IMG/VR virus record: IMGVR_UViG_3300042309_000358
Coordinates: 1-40,662 of that record
Strand: one strand, 5' to 3'
Origin: a virus
Length of the DNA stretch: 40,662 nucleotides
How positions within the stretch are numbered: the stretch's first letter is position 1; each line of letters opens with the position of its first letter. The notes under the pieces were generated by a model. The model was not told the origin of the DNA, searched no databases, and worked only from the letters and a program-made list of their open reading frames with translations. Made by a program: the position numbers and the translations under genes. Positions 16,636 to 23,854 of the stretch are shown here, piece by piece.

Positions 16636-17295
16636 ATGTCAAAAACTATTTATCACATACATCACATCGTACCAAAACATATGGGTGGTACAAATGAATC
16701 ATCTAATCTGATTAAATTAACTGTAGAAGAACACGCAGAAGCACACAGACTACTTTACGAACAATATGGTCTGTGGCAAGATAAACTTGCTTGGCAAGGA
16801 TTATCTAAAATGATAGATAAACAAGAATTGATAAGTATTTTACAAAGTAATGCTGCTAAAGATAGGCTAGAGAAATATGGTAATCCTTTGATTGGAATAA
16901 AAACAAAAGGAAATTTTAAGTTAAATCCAGAGAATCACACAAAAGCGATCACATTAGCACAATCTAAAGAAGCCATTGTAAAACGCAAAAATACACTCAA
17001 AAAGATAAATCACCAAAAAGGTGAAAAAAATAGTCAATTCGGCAAACATATATATGTTCCAGCTAATATAACACAGCTGCCTAGTAATTCGGAATTGAAT
17101 TCAAATAAACACAAATTCAAAATAAATGAACAGCCATATGGCTGGATATTGATTTCTGAGTGGAGAGAATCAAGAAAAAATAAGTCTAATAGTGCTTATG
17201 GTAAGCATTGGTATAATGATGGCACAAATAATTATTTGATATTTGAGACTGAATCTTTTGGATTGGTGAGAGGAAGACTAATAAATAAAAATTGA
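16636..17295 (+). CDS. HNH homing endonuclease inserted in the tmRNA locus
   Basis: 219 residues. IHHIVPKHMGG (residues 8-18), SNLIKLT and EEHAEAHRLLY form a compact phage-type HNH nuclease. A middle NUMOD3-like repeat (GEKNSQFGK) and a C-terminal GKHWYNDGTNNYLI module follow; the latter is shared with the GIY-YIG protein at 11.2 kb, as is the MSKTIY N terminus. It is driven by a late promoter. It sits between two copies of the tmRNA acceptor-piece sequence, so it most likely homed into the tmRNA gene. Confidence 0.88.
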   Translation: MSKTIYHIHHIVPKHMGGTNESSNLIKLTVEEHAEAHRLLYEQYGLWQDKLAWQGLSKMIDKQELISILQSNAAKDRLEKYGNPLIGIKTKGNFKLNPENHTKAITLAQSKEAIVKRKNTLKKINHQKGEKNSQFGKHIYVPANITQLPSNSELNSNKHKFKINEQPYGWILISEWRESRKNKSNSAYGKHWYNDGTNNYLIFETESFGLVRGRLINKN

Positions 17296-17299
17296 AATC

Positions 17300-17610
17300 G
17301 TTGATCCGATTCAACAACTGTGCAAGACCTGGGGGCGGAACCCAGCAGGTCCACCAAAGTATACTCGCTCGACCTATGAAGTTGAGTCCTACACCAAACG
17401 TATGATATCTGCGGGGATATTGACAAAGAGTATACTTTGGTGGGCCTGAATCAGTATCGATTGGCAGGAATAGATGAGAGTAGATTTCTGGTAGACGACT
17501 ACCATAACAGCGTAAACTATAAACGCAAATACTAACGTATTAGTAATGTCTGCTGCTGCTTAAACAGCATAAGACTGGGTTCGCCGCCACCTGGAAACAG
17601 AAGGCGGCAT
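17300..17610 (+). ncRNA. ssrA: Circularly permuted (two-piece) tmRNA
   Basis: Gene order is acceptor piece, intervening segment, coding piece. The acceptor strand CAGGTCC-A-CCA ends at 17356. The mature coding piece starts GGGCCTG (17442-17448). The two acceptor strands pair over 7 bp with a G3-U70 wobble, the AlaRS identity element. The pairing continues perfectly for 16 bp into the intervening segment (arms about 17352-17367 and 17426-17441), as expected of a permuted precursor. The tag ORF is at 17525-17563: GCA resume codon, ANTNVLVMSAAA, then TAA. The stop lies in a TGCTG/CAGCA hairpin like helix 5 of known tmRNAs. A GC-rich hairpin (GCCGCC/GGCGGC) follows. Oddity: the T-loop reads GGCGGAA, not TTCRANY. 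No SmpB gene is seen, so host SmpB would be needed. Confidence 0.82.
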
Positions 17611-17623
17611 TTTCACATATACC

Positions 17624-17642
17624 AATAAATAGTTTCAGGAGG
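17624..17642 (+). promoter_or_regulatory. Possible late promoter and strong ribosome-binding site of the ClpA-like gene
   Basis: AATAAATA (17624-17631) is one mismatch from TATAAATA. AGGAGG (17637-17642) precedes two adjacent ATGs at 17646 and 17649; the second has the better spacing. Confidence 0.45.
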
Positions 17643-17648
17643 ATCATG

Positions 17649-18668
17649 ATGATCTTAAACTCTAGAAATCTGTCTGGACCAGCAAAAGAATTAGAAGATA
17701 AATTGAATAATGTTGTTGTTGGTCAAGAAAAAGCCATAAGAGAATTGGCGATATCTACACAAAAGTTCTATAATGGTTTATCTGATCCAACTCGACCTAT
17801 ATCTTCTTTCTTCTTTGCTGGTAAAACTGGTTGCGGGAAAACGAAAGTAGCAGAAGAATTGGCTAAGTTTTTTGGTGTTGATAGGTTTCTTAAAGTAAAT
17901 TGTGGTGAGTATCAACAATCTCATGAGCTTGCCAAATTAATTGGAGCTCCTCCTGGTTATATAGGACACTCGGAAACCAAAGCATTCTTCAACAAAAAAG
18001 ATGTAGAAGGAGTTGTTCCGAATGTCATTCTATTCGATGAGATTGAGAAAGCTACAGATTCTCTATTTAATCTACTTCTTTCTATATTAGATAAGGGAGA
18101 AATTAAATTGGGAAATAATGATTCTGTGAATTTCAGAAATTGTTTCATTATATTCACATCAAATATTGGTGTTGAGGAGTATGTGCAAAGATCTAAAACG
18201 ATAGGATTTGTTAACAAAGAGGTCGACGAAGAAGAAGAATTGTCTCTACTAGATAAATCGATGAGATCAAAATTTAGACCAGAATTCTTGAATAGAATTG
18301 ATGTGACAATTAAATTCGAAACATTAACACCAGAACATATGAAAAAGATTCTGGAACTACAGTTATCTGATATCCAATATAGAATATTATCGTCTAAGAT
18401 GAATCTAAAGAAAATCTTTTTTGTTATGGAAGATAAGACAAAAGACTGGTTGATAGAAAAAGGTTTTTCCGAAGAATATGGTGCAAGAAATTTGAAGAGA
18501 GTTATTTCTAGCAAAATTGAAATCCCGTTATCTTGCGTTCTTTCTGACGAACGATTACAATCCGGAGATGTTGTTCTTATAAAGATAGTAGAAGATCAGG
18601 AAGATTTACTCTTCGAAAAAACCAAAACCAACAAAATGAAAAAATATAATATATCTATGAATATTTAA
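17649..18668 (+). CDS. Single-ring ClpA-like AAA+ unfoldase with ClpP-docking IGF
   Basis: 339 residues corresponding to the D2 ring of ClpA/ClpB, without the N domain or D1. In order: VVGQEKAI near 24, Walker A GKTGCGKT near 58, pore loop APPGYIGH near 100, Walker B VILFDEIEKA near 126, sensor 1 IIFTSNIG near 167, arginine finger FRPEFLNRID near 209, and sensor 2 EYGARNLKRVI. Between sensor 1 and the Arg finger it has SKTIGF, at the place where ClpA carries its IGL ClpP-binding loop. This suggests docking to host ClpP. The gene starts 39 nt after the tmRNA, whose tagged products are Clp substrates. A purely remodelling role cannot be excluded. Confidence 0.85.
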   Translation: MILNSRNLSGPAKELEDKLNNVVVGQEKAIRELAISTQKFYNGLSDPTRPISSFFFAGKTGCGKTKVAEELAKFFGVDRFLKVNCGEYQQSHELAKLIGAPPGYIGHSETKAFFNKKDVEGVVPNVILFDEIEKATDSLFNLLLSILDKGEIKLGNNDSVNFRNCFIIFTSNIGVEEYVQRSKTIGFVNKEVDEEEELSLLDKSMRSKFRPEFLNRIDVTIKFETLTPEHMKKILELQLSDIQYRILSSKMNLKKIFFVMEDKTKDWLIEKGFSEEYGARNLKRVISSKIEIPLSCVLSDERLQSGDVVLIKIVEDQEDLLFEKTKTNKMKKYNISMNI

Positions 18669-20386
18669 TCTATAGATATCTTAGTGAAACCATTTACCTT
18701 AGAGAATCTATAGATTCTCTCAAATTTATCTTGAATTCCATCACTTCTATGCGAAATAACAAAGGTATTAGTTTGTTCTTTACTAGAAGATAAGATTTTC
18801 AAGAAATCATCAATACCCAGAGCATCCAATGATGAATCAAGAATTTCATCAAGAATCAACAAATTAGTATTTGCAGCATTCTTCATCTTTGAAATTTCTC
18901 TCCAAGTAAAAAGGATAGCAAGATCGATTCTTAATTTCTCGCCTTCAGAGAAGGAATGATAAGTAAAATTCTCTTTTGATTTATTCTTGATGACTTCATC
19001 GAAGTTTTCATCAAGTGAAAAGTTGACATAGAAGTCCATTAATTGTAGATACTTGTTGATAATCTTATTCATTACTGGAAGATAATGACGAATAATTTTC
19101 GTTTTGATTCCATCATCTTTCAAAAGAATTGCTGCAATGGATTGTAGGTGTTGTTGATTTAGAAGAGTATCACGTTCTTCATTCAGAGTTTCCAATTCCT
19201 GTTCTAAGATTGTCTTTTCTTCTTCGATCTTCTTTACATCTTCAATCTTCTTAACTCTTAAATCATTAATCTGTTTTGATAACTTACCGATATATTGTGT
19301 AATAGAATCAATTTCAAATTGTCTCTTTGTTATTTCTGTCTTTCTTTCTTTAATCTCTTCTATATTTTTGTTAATTTCTTCTATCTCGATAGATATACTA
19401 TTAATCTCAGAATTACAGGATGATATGGCATCATTATATTTGGTTAATTCTTTTTCTTTAGATGATAATGTAGTTGATTTAAATTCTTCTGGAATAGATT
19501 GTGTACAAGTTGGACAAGAATCATTTGTATTGAAGAATTTAATTTCTTTCGACAGATTCTTCATCTTTTCTTTAAAAGTTACAGAATAATGTGTAAGATT
19601 GGATATCTTAGAAGTAAGGGTACTGATTTTTGAATCATTAACAATGATCTCTTGAATCTCTTTATTCAATTTATCTATAGCCAATTCTTTTGCAATTACT
19701 TGCAATTCATTTCGTCTCATTTCAGCATCGATATCTGTGATTGATTTGTCAATATCTGATGTTGAATTCGAAATTAGATTCTTATGTATCTTCATCTTTT
19801 CTTTAGATAGATCTAGTTTATAAGAAGTTCCATTTATTTCTTCTTTTGTCTTAGACACTTTTGTTTTAAGAAGAGAATTCATCTTAGAGAAGATATCAAT
19901 ATCCAAAAGATTTTCAACGATATTTCTTCTATCTACTGGATTCAACTTCATAAATGGCATGTAAGTTGCGTTTCCAATAACGACAATCTGAGTGAATGTT
20001 TTATAATTCATCTTCAAGATATGATTTTCCAGTAATTCTTGATAATCTCTTGAGATTGCATTCTGATCTATTAACTTGTTATTTGTAAAGATTTCGAAAA
20101 TATTTGGTTTCATACCACGACGTATTAGGTATGAATCTTTATTGATTTTAAAGTTAATTTCAACAAGTAAATCTGAGTTATTTGTAGAATTAATTAGTTG
20201 TGGTTTGTTGATTTTTCTGAAAGGTTTACCGTATAGAACGAAAGTTAATGCGTCAAGAAAAGTTGATTTTCCTTCACCATTTTTTCCGATGCAGAGATTT
20301 GTTTTCACACCATTGAATATTATTTCATTAAATTTATTTCCGGTTGAAAGAATATTTTTATATTTCATTTTTTCAAATATAATCAT
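18665..20386 (-). CDS. 46: Recombination endonuclease subunit gp46 (SbcC/Rad50-like)
   Basis: 573 residues (T4 gp46 has 560). Walker A is GKNGEGKS (residues 34-41), flanked by a long coiled coil with a CPTC zinc hook near residue 290. The C-terminal ABC part has HSFSEGEKLRIDLA and LLILDEILDSSLDA (signature and Walker B). With gp47 it resects ends for recombination-dependent replication and host DNA breakdown. Its ATG overlaps the gp47 stop. It converges with the ClpA-like gene (4-nt overlap) over a short ATATCTAT/ATAGATAT inverted repeat. Confidence 0.93.
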   Translation of the reverse strand: MIIFEKMKYKNILSTGNKFNEIIFNGVKTNLCIGKNGEGKSTFLDALTFVLYGKPFRKINKPQLINSTNNSDLLVEINFKINKDSYLIRRGMKPNIFEIFTNNKLIDQNAISRDYQELLENHILKMNYKTFTQIVVIGNATYMPFMKLNPVDRRNIVENLLDIDIFSKMNSLLKTKVSKTKEEINGTSYKLDLSKEKMKIHKNLISNSTSDIDKSITDIDAEMRRNELQVIAKELAIDKLNKEIQEIIVNDSKISTLTSKISNLTHYSVTFKEKMKNLSKEIKFFNTNDSCPTCTQSIPEEFKSTTLSSKEKELTKYNDAISSCNSEINSISIEIEEINKNIEEIKERKTEITKRQFEIDSITQYIGKLSKQINDLRVKKIEDVKKIEEEKTILEQELETLNEERDTLLNQQHLQSIAAILLKDDGIKTKIIRHYLPVMNKIINKYLQLMDFYVNFSLDENFDEVIKNKSKENFTYHSFSEGEKLRIDLAILFTWREISKMKNAANTNLLILDEILDSSLDALGIDDFLKILSSSKEQTNTFVISHRSDGIQDKFERIYRFSKVNGFTKISID

Positions 20387-21441
20387 GATTTTATTGCCTC
20401 GGTATATAAATCTGATAATAATGTTTCTAATTCTCGCATTTTACTATCATCAGGTATTAAATCTACATAATCTTCGATAGAAGATTTTAGAAGAGAAAGA
20501 GTATCTTCTGATAGTGAAGCGACTTCTTCTGAATCTTCAATGTCTAGATATTGTTCAGCATAAACTACAGAATAAGGATTCGATTCTGTTAATCGATCAC
20601 AAAATCTATCGAAAAATACTGGGTTTGTTTTAGCTTTAATATAAACTTTAATGAAAGTCTTTGTTAATGAATTGTATTTTTTATCAGAATAAAGAACATC
20701 TTGAACCTTCTTTGCAGAAGAATCATCATAATATAATTTATTAAATAATTTATATGGGTTCTCAATGAAAGTCAATTCAGCTGTTTCTGTATCTAAGATA
20801 TGGAAACCTTTAACATCATCGACGTCATTAAACATCAAATCCCAAGGACATCCAAGATAATAGATATTTGACGAATCGTTCTTAGAATGAAAATGTCCTG
20901 AAAGAACTAGATCATAATTGTAGAAAATATCAGAAGACAAACCATGATCGCAGATTGCGCCCTTGAACATAGTATATCCTTTTACTTCAAGATGACCAAG
21001 AAGAATGTTAGCAGAAGATTTCGAAATCTTTTCTAATACGTCTTTCTTTTTATCTTCTGTAATCCAAGGAACGTATATTAAATTGTCTTCTTCATACACA
21101 TCATCAAATATGCGAATATTATCATAATCACTAAGCAATAGATTGGGAGAATTGACATCATTCGTATTCTTAAAATATGTATCATGATTCCCAATGATAA
21201 TATCCATTGTGGCTATATCCTGAATTCTATCAAAGAAAGAAGATCTAGCCCATGTTAGAGTATTGAAATTTACATATTTCCTTCTATCAAAACAATCTCC
21301 CAAGTGAATTATCTTGTCTATTCCTTTTTGTTCTATGGTCGGAAAGAAGACATTATCTAAGAATAAATCGAAATATTCATAGAATAGAGGAGAATCATTT
21401 TTGATACCGAAATGTGTGTCGGTGATAAGAGCTACAAACAT
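20383..21441 (-). CDS. 47: Recombination endonuclease subunit gp47 (SbcD/Mre11-like)
   Basis: 352 residues (T4 gp47 has 339). Metallophosphoesterase motifs are in order: LITDTHFG (4-11), IHLGDCFDRR (about 45), IIGNHDTY (about 83), LLGHLE (about 147) and LVLSGHFHSK (about 178). It is the nuclease partner of gp46. It overlaps gp46 by 4 nt and gp55 by 1 nt, giving the order 55-47-46 on the coding strand, as in T4. Confidence 0.93.
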   Translation of the reverse strand: MFVALITDTHFGIKNDSPLFYEYFDLFLDNVFFPTIEQKGIDKIIHLGDCFDRRKYVNFNTLTWARSSFFDRIQDIATMDIIIGNHDTYFKNTNDVNSPNLLLSDYDNIRIFDDVYEEDNLIYVPWITEDKKKDVLEKISKSSANILLGHLEVKGYTMFKGAICDHGLSSDIFYNYDLVLSGHFHSKNDSSNIYYLGCPWDLMFNDVDDVKGFHILDTETAELTFIENPYKLFNKLYYDDSSAKKVQDVLYSDKKYNSLTKTFIKVYIKAKTNPVFFDRFCDRLTESNPYSVVYAEQYLDIEDSEEVASLSEDTLSLLKSSIEDYVDLIPDDSKMRELETLLSDLYTEAIKS

Positions 21442-21977
21442 TATTCCATAAACTCCTCTAATTTAGTTAGACTCTCATCGAGAACCTTTATCTTCTTTCT
21501 TCTCAATATCTTTTCTTCATATTTTTCAATGATATGAATTGTGTTTTCATTCAGAACAGACTTATTAAGATTAACGAATTTTTTAGATTCCATCTTGTGA
21601 TCTGTGAATAAAGGAGAAGCTTCAAGAGATTTGAATTTGACATAAGTTTCTGTAGATTCTTTTTCAATTCTTCTTAAGAATGCGTACCAGATAATCTTAG
21701 AGAAATAACCAAATGCATTTTGTGAAGCTTCCTCATTAAAGTTATGAAGATATAATAGACAGTTTTCGACAGCATCACCTATCATATCTTCTCTAAATGT
21801 ATAACCTGAAAAATTCGGTCTTTTAGCAATATTCTCGGTAATCTTAAGAATGCATTCTCCAATATATTCAGGAACCCTGGGTTTCGGTAATCCAGTGTTT
21901 TCGGCTTCTGCAACAGACTGTTTATAGTTAACTAGTGCTTGTAGTAACTCTTGATTGTTGACGTATTCTTTTGACAT
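21441..21977 (-). CDS. 55: Late-transcription sigma factor gp55-like
   Basis: 178 residues (T4 gp55 has 185). ATG 21977 was chosen because GAGG lies 7 nt upstream; an ATG at 21986 has no ribosome-binding site. The segment with REDMIGDAVENCLLYLHNF, then NAFGYFSKIIWYAFLRRI, is the conserved region-2-like part of gp55 that recognises the TATAAATA -10 element and core RNA polymerase. Candidate target promoters are visible in this window (11156, 16567, 31087). Confidence 0.85.
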   Translation of the reverse strand: MSKEYVNNQELLQALVNYKQSVAEAENTGLPKPRVPEYIGECILKITENIAKRPNFSGYTFREDMIGDAVENCLLYLHNFNEEASQNAFGYFSKIIWYAFLRRIEKESTETYVKFKSLEASPLFTDHKMESKKFVNLNKSVLNENTIHIIEKYEEKILRRKKIKVLDESLTKLEEFME

Positions 21978-22009
21978 AAACCTCATTATGAATCATATGA
22001 TATAACTAT

Positions 22010-22038
22010 ATTATACCTTATTAAGTTGAAGAAAGCAA
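22010..22038 (-). promoter_or_regulatory. Sigma70-type promoter for the 55-47-46 operon
   Basis: Minus-strand TTGCTT (22033-22038), a 17-nt spacer, and TATAAT (22010-22015). It shares AATAAGGTATAAT with other promoters here. Transcription would start about 25 nt before the gp55 ATG, so this one has a normal leader. Confidence 0.7.
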
Positions 22039-22048
22039 TAACTTATTC

Positions 22049-22132
22049 TTATGATAAGTTTGCCCATTTACCTTTTGTTGGTTTAAGATCTGCAAATTTC
22101 TTTTCCGTTACGAACGATTTAAATGATTTCAT
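22049..22132 (-). CDS. 27-residue peptide with capsid-targeting-like N terminus
   Basis: Begins MKSFKSFVTEKKF and ends GKWANLS. The head matches the MK-T/S-F/Y-x-x-F-x-x-E pattern of T4 capsid-targeting sequences. It lies just downstream of the GH19 virion-type gene, in the same orientation. It could be a real internal head peptide or a remnant. Confidence 0.45.
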   Translation of the reverse strand: MKSFKSFVTEKKFADLKPTKGKWANLS

Positions 22133-22152
22133 ACTTACCATTTCCTATAAAA

Positions 22153-23472
22153 CTACTTTTTTGGTTTTCTTCTATCTATATGTTTTTCTTTACTAGATCC
22201 GGAGATTTGCTTAGTAACTTTCGAAACTGTATCTTTTGTTGCGAAAGATTTAACATTAGGTTTAACTCTCCATTTCCAATAAGCAATAGCAGTAGCAGCT
22301 GCAACACCAGGATACTTAGAAATCATATTAGGATTAGAAACAAGATCTAGATTTAATATCTTACCAATCTTCTCATAATTATACTTACCTGTTAATTGTA
22401 AGAAACCACGTCCTTTGAATTTCGCCCCATCACCTTTGGTATCGTTACCTAATTTTTTTCCTATTCTAGAATTCGGACCATATTTTAATTCAAATTTATT
22501 ATTAGAACCAATTTCTTCAAGCTTCGAGAAATCTAATGTTTCATGACTAGCTTGTGCAATAAAATGTTCTAACTCGTTTCCTTTTATTCCAGAAGCAATC
22601 GCCATCTTATTCAAAAGTTTCTTTCTTTCATCAGGAGTATCTGCTTTGACATTTAATAATATATTCTTTGTAGATTGTAGTTTGGGTAATTTATTGATTA
22701 CTGGTTTTCCTGTATCAGTATAAATTGCCTTACCATCAGGATAAACTGTTATTCTTTTTGCTTCTGCACCCTGCTCCCCCGAAGCGAATAGACCAGCAGC
22801 GAGCACAATATTCCTCAACCAATCCGAAAGACCTTCATCTAGAGATTCTTCTTTCATCTTAAGAACAGGTTTTCCCAGGGTAGATTCCTGGATTCTTCCA
22901 CTACCAATATCTCTAGTGTATGTAACTTCATCAATCATTTCAAGAGTTGGATCATTATATAATTTTCTCAAAAACACAACATCAGAAACAACAGGAAATT
23001 TTCCATTATATCTTTTAAATAAAATGTATTTCAACGCATCTGAAACTTCTATCCACCAACCCTCTTCATTAATCAATTCAACAATCTTTTCTACAGCATA
23101 CTGAGATGATTTAATTCTATTATGATATCTTCCATCATGTCCTATACCTTGTATCTTATTTCCAATCCAAGTTTCATCTGATCTATTTTTTCTATAGAAT
23201 ACTGTGGCTTCTGCATATGGATCTGAGTCTAGATTAATTACTTGCCAATCTGAAATTGTCGGTGGTTTTGTTGGATCTGTTTCATTCTTAATACCATTAA
23301 TTACATTATCTACAGTTTTAATAAATGAACCATATGGTGTGTCCTTATATGCTGTTTGAACTAGATCGAATAGATTTTCAGCATACTTTCTTCTTCTTTC
23401 AGTTGAGGCAATAATTTCCCATTTACCAATAGATAATTCGTTTTCAATAAGAAATTGTTTGAAGGATTTCAT
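22153..23472 (-). CDS. Capsid-targeted protein with C-terminal GH19 lysozyme domain
   Basis: 439 residues. N terminus MKSFKQFLIENELSIGKWE resembles a T4 capsid-targeting sequence with an LIE cleavage site. Residues about 20-210 form a domain with GNKIQGIGHDGRYHN and GWWIEVSDALKYILFK, seen in many large-phage proteins and of unknown function (GNAT-like at best). A hydrophobic stretch (NIVLAAGLFASG) follows near 230. The GH19 domain begins near 285 (QASHETLDF) and has KGRGFLQLTGKYNYEK near 370. A packaged peptidoglycan hydrolase is inference. It is adjacent to a holin-like gene. Confidence 0.7.
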   Translation of the reverse strand: MKSFKQFLIENELSIGKWEIIASTERRRKYAENLFDLVQTAYKDTPYGSFIKTVDNVINGIKNETDPTKPPTISDWQVINLDSDPYAEATVFYRKNRSDETWIGNKIQGIGHDGRYHNRIKSSQYAVEKIVELINEEGWWIEVSDALKYILFKRYNGKFPVVSDVVFLRKLYNDPTLEMIDEVTYTRDIGSGRIQESTLGKPVLKMKEESLDEGLSDWLRNIVLAAGLFASGEQGAEAKRITVYPDGKAIYTDTGKPVINKLPKLQSTKNILLNVKADTPDERKKLLNKMAIASGIKGNELEHFIAQASHETLDFSKLEEIGSNNKFELKYGPNSRIGKKLGNDTKGDGAKFKGRGFLQLTGKYNYEKIGKILNLDLVSNPNMISKYPGVAAATAIAYWKWRVKPNVKSFATKDTVSKVTKQISGSSKEKHIDRRKPKK

Positions 23473-23847
23473 TTAATTACTCTTTACAAAAGTAGAAACA
23501 ATATTCATCAATAGAGTTAAGAAAGATACACCACCAATTAACATCCACTTTGATTTTTCTAAATCAGTTAATCTTTCTTCTATAGTTTTTTTCTCGGAAG
23601 CAATTTGTTTTTTAACATCAGCAATTTCTTCCCAGATATACTTAGAATTCGTTTCCGAGTCAACTATTTTTTGTTGATGTTGTGTTGTGATGGTTGTTAT
23701 GTTATTAATCAACTCTTGAATTTTATCGTTTGTTGTGTCTAGTTTATCCACTACTTTTTGGAATTGTTGAATGTCTTTCTTGACAAGTTCTACTTGAACT
23801 TTAATTTCTTGGACGTCTTTTTCCATTTGTTCTAAACCCTTGTCCAT
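23473..23847 (-). CDS. XhlA/holin-like coiled-coil protein with C-terminal membrane anchor
   Basis: 124 residues: a long heptad-rich coiled coil (residues 5-98) and one predicted transmembrane segment, WMLIGGVSFLTLLMNIVSTF (about 101-120). This topology fits the XhlA-type membrane-associated lysis family. It sits directly upstream of the GH19 gene in the same operon, consistent with lysis or membrane anchoring. Ribosome-binding site AGGTG. Confidence 0.6.
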   Translation of the reverse strand: MDKGLEQMEKDVQEIKVQVELVKKDIQQFQKVVDKLDTTNDKIQELINNITTITTQHQQKIVDSETNSKYIWEEIADVKKQIASEKKTIEERLTDLEKSKWMLIGGVSFLTLLMNIVSTFVKSN

Positions 23848-23854
23848 AAAACAC

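Noticed and set aside
16501-17356. A group I intron carrying the HNH gene inside the tmRNA T-loop
   Set aside because: Only about 70 nt before and 35 nt after the ORF are available, too little for a group I core. The flanks look like diverged duplicates rather than two exon halves.
17571-17615. GCCGCC/GGCGGC hairpin as a plain terminator only
   Set aside because: It is followed by only ATTTTC and lies where tmRNA pseudoknots or the end of the coding piece are expected, so I kept it within the tmRNA; a dual role is possible.
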